Origin: Hydrogenophaga crassostreae
GTDB taxonomy: Bacteria; Pseudomonadota; Gammaproteobacteria; Burkholderiales; Burkholderiaceae_C
Assembly: GCF_001761385.1 (NCBI RefSeq)
Contig: NZ_CP017476.1
Location: 671,501 to 735,500, forward strand
DNA: 64,000 nucleotides
Direction of reading: 5' to 3'
The translations under genes were made by a program, and so were the position numbers. Positions 9,167 to 17,467 of the stretch are shown here, in pieces. The notes under the pieces are model-generated. The model was not told the DNA's origin and searched no databases. It saw only the letters and a program-made list of their open reading frames with translations. Within the stretch, counting starts at the first letter, position 1; each line of letters opens with the position of its first letter.

Positions 9167-10042
9167 ATGCGACGTGACCTCCTCCCACCCTTGGGTCCGA
9201 TGGATCCATTTGCTGTCGACCCCGACACCGATCACGGTGGCCGCATCCGATTGCGAACCGTGTGGATCTCGGATTTGCATCTGGGCACAGCCGGCTGCCA
9301 GGCCGAGGCGCTGCTGGATTTTTTGCGCGTTGTGGAGTGTGACACCCTGTATCTGGTGGGCGACATCATCGACGGGTGGCAACTGCGCCGCCAGTGGTAC
9401 TGGCCCCAAACCCACAACGATGTGGTGCAAAAGCTGTTGCGCAAGGCGCGCAAAGGCACCCGGGTGGTGTTTGTGCCCGGCAACCACGACGAGTTCGCCC
9501 GCAAATACCTGGGCCACAATTTTGGCGGTGTCGATGTGGTGGAAGATGCGGTGCACGAAACCGCAGACGGCCGCTTGCTGTGGATCACCCATGGAGACCA
9601 TTTCGACGGTGTGATTCAGTGCGCGAAGTGGTTGGCTTACGTGGGCGACTGGGCTTATGAAACGACCTTGCGTGTGAACCGGCGCCTCAATTCATGGCGC
9701 GCCCGCATGGGCTTGCCCTACTGGAGCTTGTCGCGTTACCTCAAGCTGAAGGTCAAACGCGCGGTGAACTACGTGAGCGATTTTGAAGTGGCTGTCGCTC
9801 GCGAAGCCCGTGAGCGGGGGCTGCATGGTGTAGTTTGTGGTCACATTCACCATGCTGAAATTCGCACCATCGACGGTACGCTCTATTGCAACGACGGCGA
9901 CTGGGTAGAAAGCCTCACCGCGTTGGTTGAGCACCCAGACGGTCGCCTGGAAATCCTCGACTGGTCGGACCGCATTCACCTTGCGCACAATGCGCGGGCC
10001 GCCGCTCATCAAGCCGTCGAAACGGCCTTCACCACCTCCTGA
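9167..10042 (+). CDS. metallophosphoesterase, UDP-2,3-diacylglucosamine diphosphatase-like
   Basis: A calcineurin-like phosphoesterase of 291 residues. All metal motifs are visible in order: SDLHLG (about residue 32), VGDIIDGW, PGNHDEF, the ITHGDHFDG histidine, and the late GHIHHAE. The pattern SDLHLGT with GDIIDGWQLRRQWYWPQ is that of the LpxH-like/YbbF-type branch found in many proteobacteria, where members act in lipid A synthesis or on related lipid pyrophosphates. A separate true LpxH may exist elsewhere. AGGAGA lies about 10 bases before ATG 9167. It follows the PSD gene by 104 bases and overlaps the 3' end of the convergent EamA gene by 14 bases. Confidence 0.85.
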   Translation: MRRDLLPPLGPMDPFAVDPDTDHGGRIRLRTVWISDLHLGTAGCQAEALLDFLRVVECDTLYLVGDIIDGWQLRRQWYWPQTHNDVVQKLLRKARKGTRVVFVPGNHDEFARKYLGHNFGGVDVVEDAVHETADGRLLWITHGDHFDGVIQCAKWLAYVGDWAYETTLRVNRRLNSWRARMGLPYWSLSRYLKLKVKRAVNYVSDFEVAVAREARERGLHGVVCGHIHHAEIRTIDGTLYCNDGDWVESLTALVEHPDGRLEILDWSDRIHLAHNARAAAHQAVETAFTTS

Positions 10043-10943
10043 AGCGGCCGCAATCAACAGCGCCCAATAGCGCTTGTGGCTTGCGCGTCGCGATCACCGC
10101 CGCCCCCACGATCATCAGCGCAGCGAGTCCCACCGACCAACTGGGCATTTCTTTTTGCATGGCCAGCAGGACCAGTGTGGAGAGCAGCGGCGTGAGAAAA
10201 CTCAACACGCCAATCTGGCGCGCATCGCCGCGTTTGAGTGCCGCGTCCCACAGGAAGAACGCTCCCCCAAGCGGCCCCAGGCCGAGCAGGGCGATCAAGG
10301 CCCAGTCCTTGTCAGACAACGCGGTCGATGGTTCCAGCCAGACATGGCACAGCAGGGCGAGTAAACCAGAGACCAGGGCAAAACTGCCCACGGCGGCAGT
10401 GGGGAAGGCCTTTACGCGCTGGGTCAGCAGCGAGTAGCTGGCCCAGATGAAGGCCGACATCAGTGCCGGGATGTAGCCCCAGGCCCACAGTGGCGCATTG
10501 GGGTCGGCCGGACGCCCACCCAGTATGGCCAGCGCGGCACCCGCAAAGCCCAGCAAGGCTGCGAACACCAAACGGCCGGTGAGCTTCACGCCGGGTAGGA
10601 ACAGCGGCGCCATCACCACAATGCCCAGCGGCCAGAGGTAGTTCACCAGATTGGCTTGTACGGGCGGCGCGTGGCGCAAGGCGATAAAGAGCAAAAAGTG
10701 GAAACCGAACAGGCCGTAGACGCCGATGGCCAGTGTCTTGGACGGCACGTACCACTGGCGAAAATCAAAGCGCGACAGGGGCAGGGCGATCAGGCTGCCC
10801 ACCAACAGGGACAGACCGGTCAGGAGAAAAGGCGGCACATGGGCCAACGTCACACCCAGTGCCGCCAGCGATGCCCAGAGCGCGATGGCGCCCAGGGCCA
10901 GGAGATTGGCGTTCAAGCGCGCAAGCCGCGAGCCGGCATCCAT
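10029..10943 (-). CDS. EamA-family (DMT) transporter, YddG-like
   Basis: The 304-residue protein is almost entirely hydrophobic, with about ten membrane segments in two repeats, the layout of the drug/metabolite transporter superfamily. Features include FLLTGLSLLVGSLIALPLSR in the first half and the second-half GLGPLGGAFFLWDAALKRGDARQIGVLSFLTPLLST block, which strongly resembles the aromatic amino acid exporter YddG. Its likely role is efflux of aromatic amino acids or other small metabolites across the inner membrane. It is convergent with the phosphoesterase gene and divergent from the small AhpD-like gene. Confidence 0.85.
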   Translation of the reverse strand: MDAGSRLARLNANLLALGAIALWASLAALGVTLAHVPPFLLTGLSLLVGSLIALPLSRFDFRQWYVPSKTLAIGVYGLFGFHFLLFIALRHAPPVQANLVNYLWPLGIVVMAPLFLPGVKLTGRLVFAALLGFAGAALAILGGRPADPNAPLWAWGYIPALMSAFIWASYSLLTQRVKAFPTAAVGSFALVSGLLALLCHVWLEPSTALSDKDWALIALLGLGPLGGAFFLWDAALKRGDARQIGVLSFLTPLLSTLVLLAMQKEMPSWSVGLAALMIVGAAVIATRKPQALLGAVDCGRFRRW

Positions 10944-10952
10944 GTTTGATCA

Positions 10953-11369
10953 ATGACAAAGACCGGTAAGCTGCGCATGGTGAATACTCCAATGGGTATA
11001 AAAATCAACTTGAAAGGGTTTCACTTGAGCTCGTTTAACCACACCGACCTGATGCGCGACATCAACGACAGCCTCGCCCCATTCCGAAAAGCCCAGCCGA
11101 ACGCCATGGCCGGGTTCGGGCAACTGGCCAAAGCGGCCATCACCGATGGCGCACTCAGCGGCAAGCAAAAAGAGTTGATTGCGGTGTCGATTGCCGTCAC
11201 TCAAGGCTGCTCAGGCTGCATCGGCTTCCATGTGAAAGCGTTGGTGCAGTTGGGTTGTACGCGCGCCGAGCTGGAGGAAACGCTCTCGGTTTGCGTCTAC
11301 ATGGGCGGCGGCCCAGCCTTGATGTATTCGGCCGAGGTGATTGCGGCTTGGGACAAGTTGAGCGCCTGA
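10953..11369 (+). CDS. AhpD-like/carboxymuconolactone decarboxylase family protein
   Basis: The core (about residues 45-135) holds the AhpD-type signature CSGCIGFHVKAL, the CxxC plus His arrangement used for peroxide-linked redox chemistry. A glycine-rich MGGGPALMYSAEVI helix follows, typical of the CMD fold. Members with this motif act as small thiol oxidoreductases rather than true decarboxylases. Total length is 138 residues from ATG 10953; ATGs at 10977 and 10992 are alternatives, and none has a convincing ribosome site. It is monocistronic, divergent from the EamA gene by nine bases, so both promoters must overlap coding sequence. Confidence 0.83.
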   Translation: MTKTGKLRMVNTPMGIKINLKGFHLSSFNHTDLMRDINDSLAPFRKAQPNAMAGFGQLAKAAITDGALSGKQKELIAVSIAVTQGCSGCIGFHVKALVQLGCTRAELEETLSVCVYMGGGPALMYSAEVIAAWDKLSA

Positions 11370-11395
11370 TCAGCGCCCAAACTTGAATCAGGGGC

Positions 11396-12409
11396 TCAGC
11401 CTTGCGGGTTGAGCACGCCATGCGCCTGCACATCGGCATGGTACGAGCTGCGCACCATGGCGCCCACGGCGGCATGGGTGAAGCCCATCTTGTAGGCCTC
11501 GGCTTCGAACATTTTGAAGGTGTCGGGGTGCACATAGCGGCGCACCGGCAGGTGGTGGCCGCTGGGGGCGAGGTACTGGCCGATGGTCAGCATTTCGATG
11601 TTGTGCGCACGCATGTCGCGCATCACTTCCAGAATTTCTTCGTCGGTTTCCCCCAAACCCACCATGATGCCGCTCTTGGTGGGCACATGTGGGAACAGTA
11701 CCTTGAACTTCTTCAGCAGGTTCAGGCTGAACTGGTAGTCAGAGCCGGGGCGCGCTTCCTTGTACAGGCGCGGCGCGGTTTCGAGGTTGTGGTTCATCAC
11801 GTCGGGCGGCGCGGCCTTCAGGATGTCCAGCGCGCGGTCGTCGCGGCCACGGAAATCGGGCACCAGCACTTCGATCTGGGTACCGGGCGACAGTTCGCGA
11901 ACCTGGCGGATGCATTCCGCAAAGTGACCAGCGCCGCCGTCGCGCAGATCGTCGCGGTCCACGCTGGTGATCACCACGTATTTCAGCTTCAACTGGGCGA
12001 TGGTCTTGGCCAGATTGATCGGTTCGTCGACGTCCAGCGGATCAGGTCGGCCATGACCCACGTCGCAAAACGGGCAACGGCGGGTGCATTTGTCGCCCAT
12101 GATCATGAAGGTCGCGGTGCCCTTGCCAAAACATTCGCCAATGTTGGGACAGCTGGCTTCTTCGCACACCGTCACGAGCTTGTTGGCCCGCAACACATCC
12201 TTGATCTCGTAGAAACGCGTGGTCGGTGAACCGGCCTTGACGCGGATCCATTCGGGCTTCTTCAGCACTTCCGCAGGTACGATCTTGATCGGAATGCGCG
12301 AGGTTTTTGCCTGGCTCTTTTGCTTGGCGGTCGCGTCGTACTGGGCTGCGGATTGCGACTCGCGAACTGTGTTGGACTCGGTCGGGGCGGGGGTGTCGGT
12401 GCGGTTCAT
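11396..12409 (-). CDS. lipA: lipoyl synthase
   Basis: A radical-SAM enzyme that inserts two sulfurs into protein-bound octanoyl groups. Both cluster motifs are present: the auxiliary [4Fe-4S] CEEASCPNIGEC and the radical-SAM CTRRCPFC, with the C-terminal RSSY that ligands the auxiliary cluster. At 337 residues the length is normal for this group, including a Gln/Ala-rich N-terminal leader. ATG 12409 (MNRTD) is preferred over 12418. It lies 25 bases downstream of lipB on the same strand, forming a dat-ybeD-lipB-lipA run, the usual lipoate assembly operon. Confidence 0.97.
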   Translation of the reverse strand: MNRTDTPAPTESNTVRESQSAAQYDATAKQKSQAKTSRIPIKIVPAEVLKKPEWIRVKAGSPTTRFYEIKDVLRANKLVTVCEEASCPNIGECFGKGTATFMIMGDKCTRRCPFCDVGHGRPDPLDVDEPINLAKTIAQLKLKYVVITSVDRDDLRDGGAGHFAECIRQVRELSPGTQIEVLVPDFRGRDDRALDILKAAPPDVMNHNLETAPRLYKEARPGSDYQFSLNLLKKFKVLFPHVPTKSGIMVGLGETDEEILEVMRDMRAHNIEMLTIGQYLAPSGHHLPVRRYVHPDTFKMFEAEAYKMGFTHAAVGAMVRSSYHADVQAHGVLNPQG

Positions 12410-12434
12410 GGCATGCACGCTGGGGCGTGGAGGT

Positions 12435-13127
12435 TCAAGGCGAGAGGGCGGTGGCGAGTTTGTGGCTCAGCACCTGGGCTGCTTCATCCCATGAAGCAGC
12501 CACCCCGATTGTAGAAAGGTCCACAGTCTGCAGCCCTTGATACCCACATGGGTTGATGCGCTGGAAGGGTTGCAGGTCCATATTCACGTTGAGCGACACG
12601 CCGTGGTAGGTGCAATGGCGGCTGACTTTGATGCCCAGCGCTGCGATCTTGCCCAGCCCGGTGAAGTCGGGATCGGTCTCGGGTTGACCAGGCACCCTTT
12701 TTTGGGGGCGCTGCGGCAGCATGGCGTGACTCGCAGGGTCGTCGAGTCGAACGTAGATGCCTGGCGCGCCGGCGACGCGGTGGCCGGTCACGCCGTAGTG
12801 GTCCAGCGTGCGAATCACGGCGTCTTCGATGCGGTAGACGTATTCTTTGACGAAGTAGCCCGCTCTCTTCAAGTCGATGAGCGGGTAAACGACCACCTGA
12901 CCTGGGCCGTGGTAAGTCACTTGACCCCCTCGGTTGGTTTTGATCACCGGAATATCTCCAGGCGCCAGCAAATGGTCGTCGCGCCCTGCGATGCCTTGGG
13001 TGAAGACGGGCGGGTGCTCGCACACCCACAGTTCATCGGCGGTGTCACCCGTTCGCGCCTCGGAAAACGCCTGCATGGCTCCAAATGTGGGTGCGTATTC
13101 CACCCGGCCGAGTGCGCGCAACAGCAT
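12435..13127 (-). CDS. lipB: lipoyl(octanoyl) transferase
   Basis: Transfers octanoate from acyl carrier protein to lipoyl domains of 2-oxoacid dehydrogenases and the glycine cleavage H protein, giving the substrate of LipA. The family motif RGGQVTYHGPGQVVVYPLIDL lies near residue 67. The catalytic Lys is in KIAALGIKVSR and the catalytic Cys in INPCGYQGL. The 230-residue protein has a short extra loop (LPQRPQKRVPGQPETD) before the Lys motif, common in this bacterial group. It is only 4 bases from the ybeD stop, so co-transcription is very likely. Confidence 0.96.
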   Translation of the reverse strand: MLLRALGRVEYAPTFGAMQAFSEARTGDTADELWVCEHPPVFTQGIAGRDDHLLAPGDIPVIKTNRGGQVTYHGPGQVVVYPLIDLKRAGYFVKEYVYRIEDAVIRTLDHYGVTGHRVAGAPGIYVRLDDPASHAMLPQRPQKRVPGQPETDPDFTGLGKIAALGIKVSRHCTYHGVSLNVNMDLQPFQRINPCGYQGLQTVDLSTIGVAASWDEAAQVLSHKLATALSP

Positions 13128-13131
13128 GGCC

Positions 13132-13419
13132 TTAAAGGGTGTATTTCACCATGGGGTGTGACGTGAGCGTGCGGTAAATTTCATCCAGTTGCTCGCGGTC
13201 CGTCACATAGATGGACAGTGTCAACCCGATGTAGGTGCCGGCTTTGCTGGGGCGACGCTCTACAGTTTGATGGTCGAAATCGGGCTCGAAGGCTTTTGCG
13301 ATGATCACCATGGCCGAGACGAACTCTTCGGTGTGCGACCCCATCACTTTGATGGGAAAGCGGCAGGGGTATTCAATCAGTGACTGCTCGGGCGGGATTT
13401 CGCGGGGTGTGAAGCTCAT
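13132..13419 (-). CDS. ybeD: DUF493/YbeD family protein
   Basis: A 95-residue ACT-like-fold protein of unknown biochemical role, routinely encoded beside lipB. The family core is seen in YPCRFPIKVMG, the FEPDFDHQTVERRPSKAGTY block and LTLSIYVTDREQLDEIYRTL. ATG 13419 is chosen because GGAGG lies 6 bases before it; the upstream extension has no such site and overlaps dat. Regulation of lipoylation or allosteric sensing has been proposed for YbeD from its fold and its gene location, but that is not shown here. Confidence 0.92.
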   Translation of the reverse strand: MSFTPREIPPEQSLIEYPCRFPIKVMGSHTEEFVSAMVIIAKAFEPDFDHQTVERRPSKAGTYIGLTLSIYVTDREQLDEIYRTLTSHPMVKYTL

Positions 13420-13432
13420 TGGTTTCCTCCAG

Positions 13433-14344
13433 TCAGGCGCATTCAGCGGCCTTGATCGCCTGGTAGCCGGCGTACAAGCGCGCGTAAACGGGGCCTGGTT
13501 TGCCAGTGCCAACAGGGCGGCCATCAAGTTGCGTCACGGGCAGCACTTCTTTGGTGGCGGAGGACAGCAGCAGTTCATCCGCGGCCAACGCCTCTGCCCG
13601 GCCGATGGGGCGCAGTTCGAAAGCGATGCCTTGCTCTCGGCAGATGCGCTCGATCAGACTGAAACGGATGCCTTCGAGCACCAGATTGTCTTTGGGCGGA
13701 CCAAGGACCACACCGTTTTTCACCACCCAGACATTGCTGGCAGCGGCTTCGCTCAGCATGCCATCGCGGAACATCACCGTTTCCAAGGCGTCGGCATCGG
13801 CGCTGATCTGGCGCGCGAACACGGCACCCAGCAGGCTGATGGCCTTGATGTCGGCCTTCTTCCATCGGAAATCATCTGCGGTCACGCAGGCCACGCCTTG
13901 TTCGCGTTGAGCCTCGCTGGCCAGTTTCATTTCACTGGCCATAACATACACGGTGGGCTTCAGTCCGGGCAGCATCACATGGTCACGAGGCGCAATGCCC
14001 CTCGTGACCTGTATATAGATGAGTTGGTTGGTCGCGCCGGTGGTTTGTGACAAATCGTCGATCAAACGCCGGGCGATTGCTTGCCACTCGGCGCGCTCAA
14101 GCGGGTTGGGGATGCGCAGAGCCTGCAATGAGCGGTCCAGCCGCGCCATGTGTTGTTCGAAGCAAAATACACGGGCGCTGTAGGCGGGCAGCACTTCGTA
14201 GACCCCGTCGCCGAAGATGAATCCACGGTCCATGACGCTGATCTGGGTGTCGCAAACGCGCCCATAGCGCCCATTGAGGTAACACAGGGATTCGGGGAGC
14301 GGGTAGTCGATATAGGGGGCGGGGGAGGAGGTGGGCGGCGTCAT
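13433..14344 (-). CDS. dat: class IV aminotransferase, D-amino-acid aminotransferase type
   Basis: A PLP enzyme of the branched-chain/D-alanine aminotransferase fold. It shows CYLNGRYGRVCDTQISVMDRGFIFGDGVYEVLP at the N-terminus, the Schiff-base Lys in the KKADIKAISLLG segment, the phosphate-binding LSEAAASNVWVV, and the LLSSATKEVLPV loop near the end. These fit D-alanine/D-glutamate-type transaminases; 4-amino-4-deoxychorismate lyase is the main alternative. ATG 14344 (MTPPTSS) gives 303 residues, and the open frame further upstream would overlap the atp promoter and the atpI start. It heads the ybeD-lipB-lipA run. Confidence 0.87.
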   Translation of the reverse strand: MTPPTSSPAPYIDYPLPESLCYLNGRYGRVCDTQISVMDRGFIFGDGVYEVLPAYSARVFCFEQHMARLDRSLQALRIPNPLERAEWQAIARRLIDDLSQTTGATNQLIYIQVTRGIAPRDHVMLPGLKPTVYVMASEMKLASEAQREQGVACVTADDFRWKKADIKAISLLGAVFARQISADADALETVMFRDGMLSEAAASNVWVVKNGVVLGPPKDNLVLEGIRFSLIERICREQGIAFELRPIGRAEALAADELLLSSATKEVLPVTQLDGRPVGTGKPGPVYARLYAGYQAIKAAECA

Positions 14345-14407
14345 GGGTTGATTATCGGCCGCCGGAACGGCTTGTGCCCGAGCGACCCGAATTGCCTTTG
14401 TGACAGC

Positions 14408-14437
14408 TTGCTTAAGTATCGGGTTTATACGTATAAT
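14408..14437 (+). promoter_or_regulatory. sigma-70-type promoter of the atp operon
   Basis: TTGCTT at 14408-14413 and a perfect TATAAT at 14432-14437, with an 18-base spacer, lie 50 bases upstream of the atpI start. The surrounding sequence is AT-rich compared with the rest of the region. It is the clearest promoter in the window and would drive the whole ATP synthase operon. Confidence 0.72.
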
Positions 14438-14486
14438 GAGCGGCTTTGCGAAGTCTTTCACATTTGTAACCTGCCCGTAATTTGCC

Positions 14487-15014
14487 ATGCACAAAATGCC
14501 GGAGCCCCAAGCCCCGGTTGCACAGCAGCCTGGCGATCACGAGTGGGAAGAAGATGGGTCGCAAGAACCCGAATTCAAGCCCCTGACGCGTGAAGAGGCG
14601 CAGCAGTGGCGGGCCAGTCAGCCGGAGATTTCCATCTGGCGGTTGGTGGGTGTGCAGGTATTGGTAGGGCTGGCGGCGAGTGTGCTGGGGTGGCTGTTTA
14701 CGCAGCGCGCCTCGGTGGCTTGGTCGGTTCTTTATGGTTCGGCAGCGGTGGTTGTGCCTTCGGCATTGATGGCGTATGGCTTGACCTCCAGCGCGTTGTC
14801 CCGGTTGTTGGCCGGGTTTGCGCAAGCTGCGTTCGCTGGCTTCCTGTTGTGGGAAGGGGTGAAGATCCTGTTGGCGGTGGTCATGATGTGGCTGGCCCCC
14901 AATGTGGTTCCGGAGCTGAGCTGGTTGGGTCTTCTGGCCGGGCTGGTGGTGACATTAAAGGTTTACTGGTTTGGATTTTTGATCCAGAGCAGGCGTTCTA
15001 ACGTAAACGGATGA
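14487..15014 (+). CDS. atpI: ATP synthase subunit I (AtpI)
   Basis: A 175-residue membrane protein at the head of the ATP synthase operon. After a 45-residue acidic, Pro/Glu-rich cytoplasmic leader it has four hydrophobic segments, among them VGVQVLVGLAASVLGWLF and LSRLLAGFAQAAFAGFLLWEG. AtpI proteins help assemble the c-ring and may take part in Mg2+ import. The start could be 14487 or ATG 14496 (MPEPQ). Its 3' end nearly abuts atpB, with a small gap or overlap depending on the atpB start chosen. Confidence 0.85.
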   Translation: MHKMPEPQAPVAQQPGDHEWEEDGSQEPEFKPLTREEAQQWRASQPEISIWRLVGVQVLVGLAASVLGWLFTQRASVAWSVLYGSAAVVVPSALMAYGLTSSALSRLLAGFAQAAFAGFLLWEGVKILLAVVMMWLAPNVVPELSWLGLLAGLVVTLKVYWFGFLIQSRRSNVNG

Positions 15015-15028
15015 TTGGCGAGACGAAC

Positions 15029-15907
15029 ATGGCTGTAGAAGGTATTGGTCCTACCCCTGGCGAGTACATCCGTCACCATTTGACCCATTTGACGAACCAC
15101 AAACAGGGGTTCATCGTCGATTTTTCGGTCATCAATATTGACTCCGTTGTCGTGAGTTCTTTGTTGGGTGCGTTGGTGTGTTTTGTGTTGTGGCGAGCCG
15201 CTCGTGTGGCCACGTCCGGTGTTCCCGGTCGGTTTCAGGCTGCCGTTGAAATGCTGGTTGAGATGGTCGACAGCCAGGCCAAAGGGGTGATTCACAATGC
15301 GCAGAGCCGCAAACTGGTGGCGCCATTGGCTCTGGTGGTGTTTTGCTGGATCTTCATGATGAACTTCATGGACATGATTCCCGTTGACTTGTTGCCAAAG
15401 ATCTGGGAGTTGATCTACGGCGCCGCGGGCCATGATCCGCACCATGCCTATTTGCGTGTCGTGCCTACCGCCGATTTGTCGACCACTTTGGGTCTGGCGA
15501 TGTCAGTTTTGTTGATGTGCGTGTTTTACAACCTGAAGATCAAGGGTCTGGGTGGTTGGGCGCATGAGTTGGTGACGGCGCCGTTTGGCACCAGCAAAAA
15601 TCCTGTTTGGGCACTGCTCTTGGGCGTGACCAACTTCCTGATGCAAATGATCGAGTTCGTGGCGAAGACGGTTTCGCACGGCATGCGGTTGTTTGGCAAC
15701 ATGTTCGCGGGTGAACTGGTGTTCATGCTGATTGCGCTGCTGGGTGGCTTTGCTTCCCTGTCGTTCTCGGGTGGACTCTTCTTCGTCGGACACGTGATCG
15801 CAGGCACGGTGTGGACCTTGTTCCATATCTTGGTTATCACCTTGCAAGCGTTCATTTTCATGATGCTGGCCCTGATTTATCTGGGTCAGGCGCATGACGC
15901 ACACTGA
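15029..15907 (+). CDS. atpB: F0 sector subunit a
   Basis: Forms the two proton half-channels against the c-ring. The 292-residue protein starts MAVEGIGPTPGEYIRHHLTHL, the usual betaproteobacterial N-terminus, so ATG 15029 is preferred over the in-frame ATG 15011 that overlaps atpI. The essential Arg sits in the helix beginning SHGMRLFGNMFAGELV, and PVDLLPKIWE and GGLFFVGHVIAGTVW are further conserved stretches. Six membrane segments are apparent. Confidence 0.95.
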   Translation: MAVEGIGPTPGEYIRHHLTHLTNHKQGFIVDFSVINIDSVVVSSLLGALVCFVLWRAARVATSGVPGRFQAAVEMLVEMVDSQAKGVIHNAQSRKLVAPLALVVFCWIFMMNFMDMIPVDLLPKIWELIYGAAGHDPHHAYLRVVPTADLSTTLGLAMSVLLMCVFYNLKIKGLGGWAHELVTAPFGTSKNPVWALLLGVTNFLMQMIEFVAKTVSHGMRLFGNMFAGELVFMLIALLGGFASLSFSGGLFFVGHVIAGTVWTLFHILVITLQAFIFMMLALIYLGQAHDAH

Positions 15908-15985
15908 GTTGCGCGGTTCCACCTCGCTCTGAGTTTCTTGTTTCTTTCTTTTCTTTTTAACCTTTCGTCCATTTAAGGAATCATC

Positions 15986-16234
15986 ATGGAAAACGTTCTG
16001 GGTCTCGTCGCATTGGCTTGCGGTCTTATCGTTGGTCTGGGTGCCATTGGTGCCTCTATCGGTATTGCTCTGATGGGCGGCAAGTTTCTGGAGTCTTCAG
16101 CTCGCCAGCCTGAGTTGATGAACGACCTGCAAACCAAGATGTTCATCTTGGCCGGTCTGATCGACGCCGCTTTCCTGATCGGTGTGGCCATCGCACTGTT
16201 GTTCGCCTTCGCCAACCCGTTCGTGTTGGCCTAA
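15986..16234 (+). CDS. atpE: F0 sector subunit c
   Basis: An 82-residue hairpin of two membrane helices. The first is glycine-rich (GLIVGLGAIGASIGIALMGG), the loop carries SARQPE, and the second helix holds the proton-binding Asp in LAGLIDAAFLIGVAIAL. The Q..T/S sodium-binding pattern is not evident, so proton coupling is expected. AAGGAA lies about 9 bases before the ATG. The 78-base gap after atpB includes a T-rich stretch that may influence the high translation c subunits need. Confidence 0.96.
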   Translation: MENVLGLVALACGLIVGLGAIGASIGIALMGGKFLESSARQPELMNDLQTKMFILAGLIDAAFLIGVAIALLFAFANPFVLA

Positions 16235-16358
16235 TGGTATTTGCTGCCCAGCGCAGCGGATGGATGCGCTCCCCTTAGGGATGGACCGCCTTGAACCCCA
16301 CCGCTGACGCCGCAGCAAGCGCTTCACTCCTCTTGTCAACACACAGAAAGGCGTTGCG

Positions 16359-16829
16359 ATGAATATCAATGCAACCCTCTTTGCGCAGGCCGTTGTCTTT
16401 GCGATTCTGGTTTGGTTCACGATGAAATTCGTGTGGCCTCCCATCGCCAAGGCGCTCGACGAGCGTGCGTTGAAGATTTCCGAAGGCTTGGCATCCGCTG
16501 AGAAGGCCAAATCCGAATTGGCCGTGGCCAACAAACGGGTGGAAGCCGAGTTGAGCCAGTCGCGCAACGAAGCTGGTGTGCGTTTGGCCGATGCCGAACG
16601 CCGTGCACAGACCGTGATCGAAGAGGCGAAAGCCCGCGCCACGGACGAAGCCGCCAAAATCGTTGCTTCTGCGCGCCAGGAAGCTGAGCAGCAGGTCGTC
16701 AAGGCCCGCGAAAGCTTGCGCGAAGAAGTGGCCGCATTGGCCGTCAAAGGCGCAGAGCAGATCTTGCAGCGTGAAGTCAACGCCGGCGTTCACGCCGACT
16801 TGCTGAACCGCTTGAAGACCGAGCTCTGA
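16359..16829 (+). CDS. atpF: F0 sector subunit b
   Basis: The peripheral stalk subunit: one N-terminal membrane helix (LFAQAVVFAILVWFTMKFVW) followed by a long charged, Ala/Glu/Lys-rich coiled coil to residue 156. The conserved PP-I-KALDERALKI region directly after the membrane helix is present. AGAAAGG lies shortly before ATG 16359. It follows atpE after 124 bases and precedes atpH. Confidence 0.96.
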   Translation: MNINATLFAQAVVFAILVWFTMKFVWPPIAKALDERALKISEGLASAEKAKSELAVANKRVEAELSQSRNEAGVRLADAERRAQTVIEEAKARATDEAAKIVASARQEAEQQVVKARESLREEVAALAVKGAEQILQREVNAGVHADLLNRLKTEL

Positions 16830-16875
16830 TCGGCCCGATCTCCACGATCCCATCGAACCCGCAGGCAATCAGACC

Positions 16876-17406
16876 ATGGCAGAAATCGCAACCATCGCCC
16901 GTCCCTACGCAGAAGCCCTTTTTAAGGCTTCTGGCGCAGACAGCAGCAGTGTGGCCGTCTGGCTGGACGAGTTGGCCGCAGTGGCTGGCAATCCTCAGCT
17001 GCTTCAATTCGCCGACAACCCAAAAGCCACTGCACAGCAGGTTTTCGACGTTGTCTCTGGTGTGGTGAAAACCAAACTGCCAGAGATGGGTCAGAATTTT
17101 CTGCGCACGGTGATCGACAACGGCCGCCTGTCGGCTTTGCCCGAAATCGCAGGCCAGTTCCGCTCCCTGATGAACTTGAAGCAAGGCAGCTTTGACGCGG
17201 TGGTCTACAGCGCCTTTGACATCGACGCCGCCTCGTTGGCCGGTTTGTCTGGTGTGCTGGAAAAGCGGTTTGGTCGCAAGCTCAACTTGAGCGTCGAGCT
17301 TCAGCCAGAGCTGATCGGTGGCATCCGTGTGGTGGTCGGTGACGAGGTGCTTGATACCTCGGTCAAGGCCCGTCTCCAACAAATGAAAGCTGCCCTGACG
17401 GCTTGA
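16876..17406 (+). CDS. atpH: F1 sector subunit delta
   Basis: Links the top of the alpha3beta3 head to subunit b. The 176-residue protein begins with the conserved ATIARPYAEALFK helix. It has the LRTVIDNGRLSALPEIAGQFRSLMN segment near the middle and the C-terminal ELIGGIRVVVGDEVLDTSVKARLQQM that is diagnostic for delta/OSCP. The length is normal for the family. It lies 46 bases downstream of atpF and 61 bases upstream of atpA, within the atp operon. Confidence 0.95.
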   Translation: MAEIATIARPYAEALFKASGADSSSVAVWLDELAAVAGNPQLLQFADNPKATAQQVFDVVSGVVKTKLPEMGQNFLRTVIDNGRLSALPEIAGQFRSLMNLKQGSFDAVVYSAFDIDAASLAGLSGVLEKRFGRKLNLSVELQPELIGGIRVVVGDEVLDTSVKARLQQMKAALTA

Positions 17407-17467
17407 CAGCCTCAGGCTGACTGCTCGGGCGCGCCCTCATCCCATTTAACGAAAGAAGGAAAGAGTC

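Noticed and set aside
10953..11369. True 4-carboxymuconolactone decarboxylase of the protocatechuate pathway
   Set aside because: The CxxC-His motif is that of AhpD-like redox proteins, and the gene is far from the catabolic cluster.
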